Source of the DNA: Haliea alexandrii
GTDB taxonomy: Bacteria > Pseudomonadota > Gammaproteobacteria > Pseudomonadales > Halieaceae
Assembly (NCBI RefSeq): GCF_003719295.1
Contig: NZ_RFLW01000001.1
Location: forward strand, 930,001-994,000
Length of the DNA: 64,000 nucleotides
Direction: 5' to 3'
A model generated the notes under the pieces. That model worked only from the letters and a program-made list of their open reading frames with translations, did no database searches and was not told where the DNA came from. The position numbers were made by a program, and so were the translations under genes. This document shows positions 7,528-15,711 of the stretch, in pieces. Positions within the stretch are counted from its first letter, which is position 1. Every line of letters starts with the position of its first letter.

Positions 7528-9498
7528 ATGGCGGGAGCGCCCAGCATGGTGGGAGCGTCCCGCGCGTCCGACACAGCACTCGAAACCGAAACCGTCCGCG
7601 AGGGGCTGGTCAAGCTGTTGTACGAGTCGCTGAGGCTGTCCTTGTCGATGAGCGTTCTCAATGGCTTCATTCTGGCAGCAATCATGCTCCCTGTTCTTGG
7701 CTTGGCGAGAGTCGGACCGTGGTATCTTGTTCTGCTGCTGATATCTGCCCTGCGATGGCAAGACATGTTGGCTTATCAGCGCGCCCCTTCTCAGCACGGC
7801 GCACGAGTCTGGGAGCGCAGAGCATTTCTGGGGGCTGTGGTCGCGGGTACCGTTTGGGGTGCCGCGGGCTGGTTGTTGTTTGCGCCGCACGACCCCGTTG
7901 ACCAGGTTATTCTCGCGTTTGTGTTAGCGGGTATGGCAGCGGGTGCGCTGTCGGTTTTGTCCTCCCTTCGTTATGCAGTCAACGCATTCCTGGTTATCTC
8001 GCTGTCCCCACTGATCCTTCGCTTCTTGCTCGAGGGGGGGCGTGTGGGCTGGCTCATGGGAGGCATGGCGCTGCTGTTCATGATTGCGCTGTATGTCACC
8101 GCCCGGCGTTTGAATACAACAATTACCGACTCTTTGCGTACACGTTATGACTGCCAGCAGGCCGAGAACTCGGCGTCGTATCAAGCGCGCTTTGATGATC
8201 TGACACAGCTGCCAAACCGGCGTTACCTGCGCGAACAGACCCAGCGAAATCTGGCGCGCTCGCAACGTCACGGCATTGGGGGGGCTCTGCTATTTCTGGA
8301 TCTGGATAATTTCAAGACCGTTAATGACTCCCTGGGGCATCCAGTTGGCGACCACGTGCTGCGGCAGGTTGCGGATCGGCTGCGCACCCGGTTGCGTACA
8401 GAGGATATCGCGGCGCGTCTTGGTGGTGATGAATTCGTGGTGCTGCTGTCGGATTTGAGTGTTGATGGACAAACCGCTGAAGCTGCGGCGATGCGCTTCG
8501 CCGAAGACCTCCAGCATGTGCTTACCGACCATCCCTACGAAACACAAGAGCATGTTCTGCACATGTCTGCGAGCATGGGGATCACTGTGTTCCCGGGTAA
8601 CGGAACAGATATCGACGACCTGATGCGACAGGCTGACACCGCGATGTATGACGCCAAGGCAAGTGGTCGCAACGCTATCAGTTTTTACCACGGTGCGCTG
8701 CACGAGGCTGCTAGCCTGCGCCTGCAGCTAGACCGGGAGCTACGTGTTGCATTGCGGGGCGGTCAATTGTGCTTGCACTATCAGCCCATGGTGGATCAGA
8801 ACGGACAAATCAGTGGTTTGGAGGCATTGCTGCGCTGGAATCACCCTGAACGCGGCATGATCCCCCCGGCGGAATTTATCCCTATCGCGGAGGAAACCGG
8901 GATTATTCTCGAGCTGGGTGAGTGGGTGCTACGCACAGCCTGTCATGATCTCGTACAGTTGCTGCGGCGGTTCGGTGACGCAACCCCGTCCATTTCTGTC
9001 AACCTCAGCGCGCGCCAATTCCGTTTGCCCAGCCTGGTTGATACGGTTTTAGCGATTGCAGCTGACGCAGGTGCACCACTGTCTAAATTGTGTCTGGAGG
9101 TTACCGAAGGTAGCCTGATGGATAATATGGAGCGTGCCATCAGCACCATGGAGTCTCTGCGGGCGCGTGGTGTGAAGTTCTCCGTTGACGATTTTGGCAC
9201 AGGTTATTCATCGTTGGCGTATCTGAAAAAACTGCCAGTCGATAACATTAAAATTGACCAGTCGTTCGTGCGTGATGTGCTGCTGGATCACAACGATGCG
9301 GGCATTGTAGGGGCGATACTCGCAATGGCTCAGCACCTGGGATTGGCGACTGTTGCGGAGGGCGTAGAGTCAGTCGAGGTGCGCGACTTTCTGATGGCGC
9401 GCCATTGTACGTATTTCCAGGGCTATTATTTCTCGCGCCCTCTGACCTTCGAGCATTTGCTGAACTTCATAGACCAGGCTTCACGGCAGCGCGCGTGA
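7528..9498 (+). CDS. Membrane GGDEF-EAL protein (c-di-GMP cyclase/phosphodiesterase)
   Basis: A 656-residue c-di-GMP turnover protein. Residues about 35-195 hold several hydrophobic helices forming a membrane sensor of a type I do not recognise. The GGDEF domain begins at DDLTQLPNRRYL; GGDEF is at residues 299-303 and an RxxD inhibitory site (RTED) lies five residues before it, so cyclase activity with product inhibition is possible. The EAL domain has EAL at 432-434, NLSARQF, EVTEGSLMDN, DDFGTGYSS, KIDQSFV and VAEGVE, the residues expected of an active phosphodiesterase. GTGAGGA lies upstream of the ATG. It is on the same strand as the TPR regulator, 113 bases downstream. Which activity dominates cannot be decided from sequence. 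Confidence 0.92.
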   Translation: MAGAPSMVGASRASDTALETETVREGLVKLLYESLRLSLSMSVLNGFILAAIMLPVLGLARVGPWYLVLLLISALRWQDMLAYQRAPSQHGARVWERRAFLGAVVAGTVWGAAGWLLFAPHDPVDQVILAFVLAGMAAGALSVLSSLRYAVNAFLVISLSPLILRFLLEGGRVGWLMGGMALLFMIALYVTARRLNTTITDSLRTRYDCQQAENSASYQARFDDLTQLPNRRYLREQTQRNLARSQRHGIGGALLFLDLDNFKTVNDSLGHPVGDHVLRQVADRLRTRLRTEDIAARLGGDEFVVLLSDLSVDGQTAEAAAMRFAEDLQHVLTDHPYETQEHVLHMSASMGITVFPGNGTDIDDLMRQADTAMYDAKASGRNAISFYHGALHEAASLRLQLDRELRVALRGGQLCLHYQPMVDQNGQISGLEALLRWNHPERGMIPPAEFIPIAEETGIILELGEWVLRTACHDLVQLLRRFGDATPSISVNLSARQFRLPSLVDTVLAIAADAGAPLSKLCLEVTEGSLMDNMERAISTMESLRARGVKFSVDDFGTGYSSLAYLKKLPVDNIKIDQSFVRDVLLDHNDAGIVGAILAMAQHLGLATVAEGVESVEVRDFLMARHCTYFQGYYFSRPLTFEHLLNFIDQASRQRA

Positions 9499-9814
9499 TT
9501 TTGATCTTGTGCTGAGTGACACGGCCGCATGGGTTTCAAAGACCTCAATCTGGAGCCCCTCCGAGAGCCGTAAGCGGGGTGAATAATCCGACACTGGTCG
9601 CACCTGTAGCTGCTGGCGTAATGATCGGCTCTCTGCGACCATGTGCGCATTGCCGTTCTTGGTGCACCACAGTGGCGGATTTGGACTATTCTTGTTATGA
9701 GTCTTCCTGTCGCTGGCGGCGTTGCTGTGGCTGTCCTGCGCGCTGCGGCGGTAGGTCGTCTGATCCTGCGGCGAGCTCGCGCCAGCCGTGATCGACAGCG
9801 AGGGAGGTAGCGTC
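9499..9814. other. Intergenic region before lipoprotein 2
   Basis: About 315 bases between the GGDEF-EAL gene and lipoprotein paralogue 2. A 91-codon plus-strand frame and a minus-strand frame cross it, but neither shows a domain, plausible composition or a good ribosome site. It presumably carries the lipoprotein promoter; I could not pick out a convincing -10/-35 pair. Confidence 0.4.
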
Positions 9815-10834
9815 ATGCGTTTTTACAGGTACAGCGGTGGTCTGCTCCTGCTGTTGGCGTTGAGCGCCTGCAAGATATCAATCACCGTGCCCGAGGGCGG
9901 CTCGGTGGTCACGGAGTCAGGCAGTCTGAACTGCCGGGCCGGCAGTACCTGCCTCGTGGACGTGGTCGACCTGTTCTTTGACGAGACCTTCGTGGCCCGG
10001 CCCGCCGAGGGCTATCGCTTTGCGCAGTGGCGCAAACAGCACCGCGGACTCTGCGGTGGCAACAGTTCGCCCTGCAGGTTGTTCACATCCGGTTTCGCGG
10101 GCAATGACGCCCTGCTCGCATTTCTCGATAACGACGAGGTGTTCTTCCTCGACCCGGTATTCGAGTCAACCACGCCGGGCGATTACGGCAACGAGCCACT
10201 CAGTGCCTGTTTCAACCCCGCACTCTTCAGGCAGGGCACGCGCTTTGTGTCTGAATACCGCAGGCCGGGGTTCGGCGGCGGCTACTTTGTGGCCGAATTC
10301 GACCAGGTGATTGACGGCAGCGGCCTGTTTCGCGGAAACGCTGCCACGCGCATGCGGCTGGAGCAGCGCGATGATGGCGAACTACTGGCCACCAACCTGA
10401 CCTGGTTTTCCATCAATACAAGCGCACAGCAGTTGCGGTACTACGGCAGTGAGGCAGAAACCACAATGCCGCCCACCACGTCGGCCACGGTAGTCCTCGC
10501 ACCATTCAAGCTCAACCGCTGGGACCTGGCGGCCGGACAGAGTTTCGAGCAAAGCTACTCCTCCACGGTGGAGGACAGCCGCGGTGCCTCCTCCAGCCAG
10601 AGCCTGGAGCTGAAGACCACGTATTTGGGCACCGAGACAATCACTGTGCCAGCTGGTACCTATACCGCTTGCCGGGTGCTCGAGGAATCGGTGGAAACGT
10701 CGGGCCTGGGAGTGCCCGTGCGCTCAGCGGAAACGCAGTGGTATGCACTGGGCAACGGTATACTGTTACGTGCCGAATCGGAGGATTCTTTTCAGGAGTT
10801 TCTGGGCGGAACGATCAACGGTGTCGCACAGTAG
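9815..10834 (+). CDS. Lipoprotein with Cys-rich InlB-repeat-like domain (paralogue 2)
   Basis: Start at 9815, preceded by GAGGGAGGT; an upstream in-frame ATG at 9788 would add nine polar residues before the signal peptide. The product is 339 residues. The signal ends LALSAC (lipid Cys19). Cys40, 46, 80 and 87 fall at the same positions as in the lipoprotein at 4646-5383, and residues 19-100 align without gaps (54 of 82 identical by my count). The C-terminal region is different: it contains LGTETITVPAGTYTACRV and WYALGNGILL, phrases typical of DUF3108/TapB-like periplasmic beta domains. The pair therefore shares an anchor domain joined to different effector domains. Probably exported to the outer membrane; function unknown. 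Confidence 0.78.
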   Translation: MRFYRYSGGLLLLLALSACKISITVPEGGSVVTESGSLNCRAGSTCLVDVVDLFFDETFVARPAEGYRFAQWRKQHRGLCGGNSSPCRLFTSGFAGNDALLAFLDNDEVFFLDPVFESTTPGDYGNEPLSACFNPALFRQGTRFVSEYRRPGFGGGYFVAEFDQVIDGSGLFRGNAATRMRLEQRDDGELLATNLTWFSINTSAQQLRYYGSEAETTMPPTTSATVVLAPFKLNRWDLAAGQSFEQSYSSTVEDSRGASSSQSLELKTTYLGTETITVPAGTYTACRVLEESVETSGLGVPVRSAETQWYALGNGILLRAESEDSFQEFLGGTINGVAQ

Positions 10835-10870
10835 CAGGGGCCGGGTAAGTCCGGCAGTTGGGGAAGCAGT

Positions 10871-11005
10871 ATGCCTGCAATGCAGGCCCCCGCCTGGTTG
10901 ATGTCCGGCTGTTCCAGTGGCTTTGGTCGGGAAATCGCCCGCACTGCGCTGGAGGGGGGAGCAAGGGTAGCGGTGACTGCACACGCAAAGGATTCGCGGC
11001 GCTAG
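10871..11005 (+). pseudogene. Truncated short-chain dehydrogenase remnant
   Basis: A 44-codon frame (ATG at 10871, TAG at 11003) encodes the start of an SDR: AWLMSGCSSGFGREIARTAL followed by a beta-strand ending ARVAVTAH. This is the Rossmann cofactor motif GCSSGFG of the classical 'TGCSSGFGR' oxidoreductases. The frame stops right after the second strand, so the NNAG, catalytic Ser-Tyr-Lys and substrate parts are all missing. Its end touches the stop of the convergent YidB-like gene. It is best read as the residue of a deleted gene, too short for a functional enzyme. Confidence 0.65.
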
Positions 11006-11418
11006 CGTAAAAAGGACTTTGCGGCCCCCATCAGCCCACCCAGGCCACCGACCGACTCCAGCAGGTTGCCGCCGCTGCTTGCCTTGTCCATCAGCTGTGG
11101 CAGCACGTCGGCAAGACCACCGGCCGCTGTCTCGGTGTTGGTGCCTAGCGTGTTTGCAAAATCGGCTACGTCGCCGCGCCCCAGCACGTCGAGAATACTG
11201 TCAGCGCTGATGGAGGCATTGCTACCATCGCCAAGCCAGGAATTGAGCACGGTGCCCAGCTCGCCGCTGCTCGCCATGCGGCCGGCCAGCCCGGCGAAAT
11301 CGATCGTGCCCGAACCGTCACCGAGCAAGCTCGACAAGGCATTTTTTACCGTTTCCGTGTCAACGTTCAAGCCCAGCTTTTGGGAGAGCAGCTGCGCACC
11401 GAGGTTCAATAGATCCAT
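11002..11418 (-). CDS. YidB-like DUF937 family protein
   Basis: A 138-residue protein of the DUF937/YidB family. It begins MDLLNLGAQLLSQKLG and is rich in Gly, Leu, Ser and Asp. The C-terminal half reads SILDVLGRGDVADFANTLG, then VLPQLMDKASSGGNLL, as in YidB proteins. There is no signal peptide or membrane helix. The biochemical role of the family is not established. It is a single gene, convergent with the SDR remnant and divergent from the yegP-like gene. Confidence 0.75.
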   Translation of the reverse strand: MDLLNLGAQLLSQKLGLNVDTETVKNALSSLLGDGSGTIDFAGLAGRMASSGELGTVLNSWLGDGSNASISADSILDVLGRGDVADFANTLGTNTETAAGGLADVLPQLMDKASSGGNLLESVGGLGGLMGAAKSFLR

Positions 11419-11574
11419 GGGATTGTTCCCTGTATATCGTTATTGTATCGCCGCAGTATACCCAGCCTGCCAGTCATACCAAGCACTATATTGTGCCACG
11501 CGGTACGGGTAGTTGGCGCTAACGCAAAGCTGTATTAAGCTGAAAGCGTTCCACTCACAGGAGATGAGCATCCC

Positions 11575-11910
11575 ATGGCCGGTAAATTCGACCTGAAGAA
11601 GAGCCCCAGCGGAAAATTCATGTTCAACCTGAAGTCCGGCAACGGGCAGATTGTGTTGACCAGCCAGTTGTATGACAGCAAGGCGGCCGCAGAAAAAGGC
11701 ATCGCATCGGTGCGCAAGAACTCACCGGAGGAGGGCCGCTTTGAACGCAAGGTGGCGACCAATGGCGAGAGCTACTTTGTACTCAAGTCCGGCAACAGCC
11801 AGGTGATTGGCAAGAGCCAGATGTACAAGAGCAAGGCGGCGCTGGAGAATGGCATCGCCTCGGTGAAGAAAAACGGTGCCGACGCCGGGCTTGCTGACAA
11901 CACCGTCTGA
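11575..11910 (+). CDS. yegP: YegP-like protein with two DUF1508 repeats
   Basis: A 111-residue protein made of two tandem DUF1508 units. Unit one (about 5-55) reads FDLKKSPSGKFMFNLKSGNG and ends SKAAAEKGIASVRKN. Unit two (about 58-105) reads FERKVATNGESYFVLKSGNS and ends SKAALENGIASVKKN. This matches the length and layout of E. coli YegP, a small cytoplasmic protein of unclear function. GGAGATGAG lies upstream of the ATG. It is monocistronic and convergent with the EAL-HDOD gene three bases away. Confidence 0.88.
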   Translation: MAGKFDLKKSPSGKFMFNLKSGNGQIVLTSQLYDSKAAAEKGIASVRKNSPEEGRFERKVATNGESYFVLKSGNSQVIGKSQMYKSKAALENGIASVKKNGADAGLADNTV

Positions 11911-11912
11911 CC

Positions 11913-13124
11913 TTATTCCAGCCCGGCCTGCCGGGCGGCAACATCGGCCCACTGTACAGCTGACATGTAAATGTCAGCGAGCGCCATGGCGTCGAGGTTG
12001 CGGAAGTCGACTGAGCCCGCGTCACCGGCTTCAAGGCTTAGTGCGCAGCTCAGCGCCCCGCCGCGGTCACCCTCACGGTTGATGAGAGCGTCCTGCATGT
12101 CTTCCGGCAGTGGCAGGTATTTGAGCGCCTCCTCCAGAGGCACATCAAGCAGGGCATCGAGCACTGAGAAGAGCCCCACGGTGAAGTAGCTGTCCGCGTT
12201 GGCGAGCCCACAGTGCTGTGCCAGCAGTTCACAGAGCCTGCCGCGTACCAGGCCCATGGTAACAATCTCATCGGCCTTGCCGTCTACGCCACTCATGATG
12301 TAGAGCACAACCCAGTTGCGGATCACGCCGCGCCCGAGATAGACAATGGCCTCCTTGATGGAGTCGATCTTTCGGTTCAACGCGTTGGCGGCGGAATTCA
12401 CATAGGCCAATGCGCGGACGCTGAGGCCCACATCCTGGCTGATCAGTGATTGCAGCTCTTCGAGGTCGGTGTCTGGGTCGCTGATTCGAGCGAGCAGTCG
12501 TAACAGCGCAATCTTGTTCGTGGGCAGGCGTTTGCCGCTAACAATGCGCGGACGGGCGAAAAAATATCCCTGGAAGTAGTCAACGCCCAATGCTTTCAGG
12601 GTCTGGAATTCTTCCTCGGTCTCCACCTTCTCTGCCAGCACTTTGCAGTCGTGGGTCTTGATGCGCCCGATTTGCGCTGCCCAGGTTTCTTCCGGCATGG
12701 CGCGTATGTCGATCTTTACAGTGTCCACCAGTGGCATGAGGCGGTCGTAGCTTGCGGATTCGACAACGTCATCCAGCGCGATCTTAAAGCCGGTCTCGCG
12801 CAGCGACGCCACCCCGGCGAGCACGTCGTCATCGGGCACCACGTCCTCGAGGATTTCCAGCATCACACGCACGGGGTCGATGGGCAGGAGGTCGGGATCC
12901 AGCAGGAATTGCCGCGGTAGATTGATGAATGTGATGTGACCGCGCGACAGGCGATCGATGCCGATCTCCATTGCGTTGGTCAGTACCTGCGCGGTGGCTG
13001 CATCGTTGTCCATGTCTGTGGGAGCACTGTTCTCATTAGACGAGCGGAATAGCAGCTCGTAGGCATAGAGCTTGAGGTCTCGATCCAGAATCGGTTGCCG
13101 CGCGAGGAAGAAATGATTCTTCAA
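11913..13124 (-). CDS. EAL-HDOD signalling protein with degenerate EAL
   Basis: A 403-residue two-domain protein of the YuxH/CdgJ type. The EAL part (about 1-200) starts FLARQPILDRDLKLYAYELL; the loop that reads DDFGTGYSS in active enzymes is ALDDVVESAS here, so phosphodiesterase activity is unlikely, although EKVE and YFQGYFFARP remain. The HDOD part (about 200-390) contains LLARISDPDTDLEELQSLIS, SVRALAYVNSA and EAIVYLGRGVIRNW. Such proteins usually regulate motility or signalling through protein contacts or c-di-GMP binding. No HD-type metal site is expected in HDOD. It is a single gene with its own upstream region. Confidence 0.9.
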   Translation of the reverse strand: MKNHFFLARQPILDRDLKLYAYELLFRSSNENSAPTDMDNDAATAQVLTNAMEIGIDRLSRGHITFINLPRQFLLDPDLLPIDPVRVMLEILEDVVPDDDVLAGVASLRETGFKIALDDVVESASYDRLMPLVDTVKIDIRAMPEETWAAQIGRIKTHDCKVLAEKVETEEEFQTLKALGVDYFQGYFFARPRIVSGKRLPTNKIALLRLLARISDPDTDLEELQSLISQDVGLSVRALAYVNSAANALNRKIDSIKEAIVYLGRGVIRNWVVLYIMSGVDGKADEIVTMGLVRGRLCELLAQHCGLANADSYFTVGLFSVLDALLDVPLEEALKYLPLPEDMQDALINREGDRGGALSCALSLEAGDAGSVDFRNLDAMALADIYMSAVQWADVAARQAGLE

Positions 13125-13206
13125 GAAACCCCTCCCTGTGTTTCTGTTGATGTATGTGCGGCGTGAGTATAGCTCAAGAGAGTTGATCGCGCCGCGTGGT
13201 CACGAC

Positions 13207-15513
13207 TCAGCGCGGAGGCGCGGTGAGGATGTTGACACGGCGCAGGCTGGCGCCAGCAAGTGGATAGCCGATGGGACTGTCGGCGGGATAGGTGCCTGCA
13301 GGAGAGCCGGTATCCACGCCAACATCAAAGGTTTCATCAATGGAAAAAAAGCTCGGTGGCGTGGCTGCAATACCCGCCTCATCCACGGCCTTGCCATCGA
13401 CCAGCAAGGTGAACTTGCCCCCTTTTGCATAACCGCCACCGTCGTAGGCAAAGTTCAGCGCAAGCTGCACGTCACCACTCACGGCGTCATCGCCCTGCAG
13501 CGTAATCTCGCCTTGCTCAAAGCTGCGATAGCGGAAAACAGGTCGCGATTGGTTGTCGAGGTACAGGCTCCAGCCGGCCACGGTGCCGCCCATGGTGGCA
13601 ATGACGCCGCGCGGCTCTGGCCCGGTCAGGGTCGCTTCGAGTGACCAGGAGCGGTTGAAAAGTGGCGGCCCTTGCGTTTCGGGAATACCCACCGCCTCGG
13701 GCCCGTAGCTGAATTCGCTGCGTTGTCCCCGCAGGCTGGGAAGCGGGTGGCTGTTCATCGTATCCATGGCGCTGCGCAAGGGCAGAATGCCGAGTCGTCC
13801 GGCTTCTTTCTGGAACAGGGCCTGCAACTCGGTCAGCTTCTCTGGCCTGCTGTCGGCGAGGTTGTGGGCCTGACTGAAGTCTTCTTCGAGGTTGTAGAGC
13901 TCCCAGGGATCGTCCTCCATGGGGCTTGGTGCCCGCGGTACGCCTACACTCCAGGGCAGGCGCTGGTGAAAAGCGGAGGCCATCCAGCCCTCGTGATAGA
14001 TGGCCCGGTTGCCGTTGACTTCAAACAGCTGGGTGGGATGGTGCTCTGGCGCCTTGTCCTGTGACAGGCTGGCAAGAAAACTGCTGCCGTCCATCGGGCG
14101 CTGGGCTACGCCTCTCACGGTCTCCGGGGCGCCAATTGCCAGCGCATCCAGAATGGTTGGTACCACGTCATTGACGTGGGTGAACTGCGAGCGCAGGCCA
14201 CCGGCCCGCTCGCCCATGATCCGGGGCCAGCTGACCACCGCGCCCACACGGGTGCCGCCCAGGTGCGAGGCCACCTGTTTAACCCACTGGAACGGTGATG
14301 TCAGTGCCCAGCCCCAGCCCGCAGGATATTGCGGGTAGGTAGTTTCGTCGCCGATGCGGTCCAGCGCTGCGAGTTGTTGTTCGAGGGTCTCGGGCATGCC
14401 CTGCAGCGCGCCCATGTAATTGATGCTGCCATCAATGCCGCCCTCGGCGCTGCTGCCGTTGTCACCGGCAATGTAGATGAACAGAGTGTTGTCGAGCTGC
14501 CCGCGCTGGCGCAAGGCGCTGGTCAGGCGGCCCACCTGGGCATCCGTATGTTCGAGAAAACCCGCGTAGGTTTCCATCAGCCGCTCGGCAACCTGCTTTT
14601 GCTCAGGGGTCAGGCTGTCCCAGGCAGGCAGGGCCTCAGGTGCGGGAGTCAGTGCGGTATCAGCGGGCACCACGCCCAGCGCTTTTTGCCGTTCCAGGAT
14701 AGCCTCGCGCATCTGGTTCCAGCCCGCGGAGAAGTGGCCCTCGTAGCGGCGGATCCAGGGCGCCGGCACCTGCAGCGGCGCATGTGTTGCACCGGGTGCC
14801 AGGTACACGAAGAAGGGCTTGCCGGGAGACAAAGACTGTACCAGGTCGACCCAGCCGATGGCCTGGTCCACAATGTCTTCGGTCACGTGGTAGCTGTCCC
14901 CCGCCGGGCGTCTCACTGCCGTCGTGCCGCGGTAGAGCGTGGGTTCGTACTGGTCTGTCTCTCCGCCCAAGAAGCCATAGAACGTGTCAAAACCGACGCT
15001 GGTGGGCCAGCGGTCAAAGGGGCCAATCGGAGACGATTCCCAGGCCGGGGTCAGGTGCCATTTGCCGAACGCGCCGGTGCTGTAGCCCTGCTCGCGGAGG
15101 ATTTCCGCAATGGTGGCCGTTTCGGGGCGCAGCACACCCTGATAGCCGGGCAGCGTGCTGGCGGAGTTCAGCACCGCACCCACGTTGGCGGCGTGGGCAT
15201 CGCGTCCGGTAAGCAGTGCAGCGCGTGTGGGTGAGCAGATGGCGGTGGTATGGAAGCGGTTGAAGCGTAACCCGCTTTGGGCCAGGGCATCCAGTGTGGG
15301 TGTTTCCACCGGGCCACCGAAGGTGCTGGTGGCGCCAAACCCCACGTCGTCCAGCAGTACGATGACAATATTGGGTGCATTGGGCGGAGGGGTCGGCAGT
15401 GTGACGGCCGCAGCAGTGCCGCTGGCGAACAGTGCCGTTGCCAGTACCCAGGAGGCCCACTGGCAGGCCTGTTGAGTGACTGGGTTGCCTGTCAGGCGTG
15501 ATGAAATCCACAT
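13207..15513 (-). CDS. Arylsulfatase-like sulfatase (formylglycine type), exported
   Basis: A 768-residue sulfatase. An N-terminal signal peptide (hydrophobic about 17-36, AAA near 34) suggests export. Metal-binding NIVIVLLDDVGFG lies at about 48-60. The activation motif C93-S-P-T-R97 is a CxPxR site, oxidised to formylglycine by a formylglycine-generating enzyme (not seen in this window). GKWHL, typical of sulfatases, lies near 147, and AGDNGS near 350. The last 150 residues form a beta-rich extension (YSLYLDNQSR-like region, then FTLLVDGKAVDE) resembling a carbohydrate-binding or LamG-like domain. This size fits the large arylsulfatases of marine bacteria. It would release sulfate from sulfated polysaccharides, sterols or aromatics. 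It is a single gene, divergent from the hybrid kinase. Confidence 0.92.
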   Translation of the reverse strand: MWISSRLTGNPVTQQACQWASWVLATALFASGTAAAVTLPTPPPNAPNIVIVLLDDVGFGATSTFGGPVETPTLDALAQSGLRFNRFHTTAICSPTRAALLTGRDAHAANVGAVLNSASTLPGYQGVLRPETATIAEILREQGYSTGAFGKWHLTPAWESSPIGPFDRWPTSVGFDTFYGFLGGETDQYEPTLYRGTTAVRRPAGDSYHVTEDIVDQAIGWVDLVQSLSPGKPFFVYLAPGATHAPLQVPAPWIRRYEGHFSAGWNQMREAILERQKALGVVPADTALTPAPEALPAWDSLTPEQKQVAERLMETYAGFLEHTDAQVGRLTSALRQRGQLDNTLFIYIAGDNGSSAEGGIDGSINYMGALQGMPETLEQQLAALDRIGDETTYPQYPAGWGWALTSPFQWVKQVASHLGGTRVGAVVSWPRIMGERAGGLRSQFTHVNDVVPTILDALAIGAPETVRGVAQRPMDGSSFLASLSQDKAPEHHPTQLFEVNGNRAIYHEGWMASAFHQRLPWSVGVPRAPSPMEDDPWELYNLEEDFSQAHNLADSRPEKLTELQALFQKEAGRLGILPLRSAMDTMNSHPLPSLRGQRSEFSYGPEAVGIPETQGPPLFNRSWSLEATLTGPEPRGVIATMGGTVAGWSLYLDNQSRPVFRYRSFEQGEITLQGDDAVSGDVQLALNFAYDGGGYAKGGKFTLLVDGKAVDEAGIAATPPSFFSIDETFDVGVDTGSPAGTYPADSPIGYPLAGASLRRVNILTAPPR

Positions 15514-15711
15514 GGGGTCAAATCCTCTCGAGTCGGCATGTTATTAGAGTGCGCAGGCTACCACCACTTTTGCAACTGCCGGTATCGTGCCAAATCCCGG
15601 CGCGTTGCGCGCTCGCTCCAAGCACGTCGGTTTGCCTTTATTAGCTACCATTGATTTCCGCGTATTTTTGGTGAAACAATCAAGATCCTCGCCGTTCTGA
15701 TAGGTGGCAAT

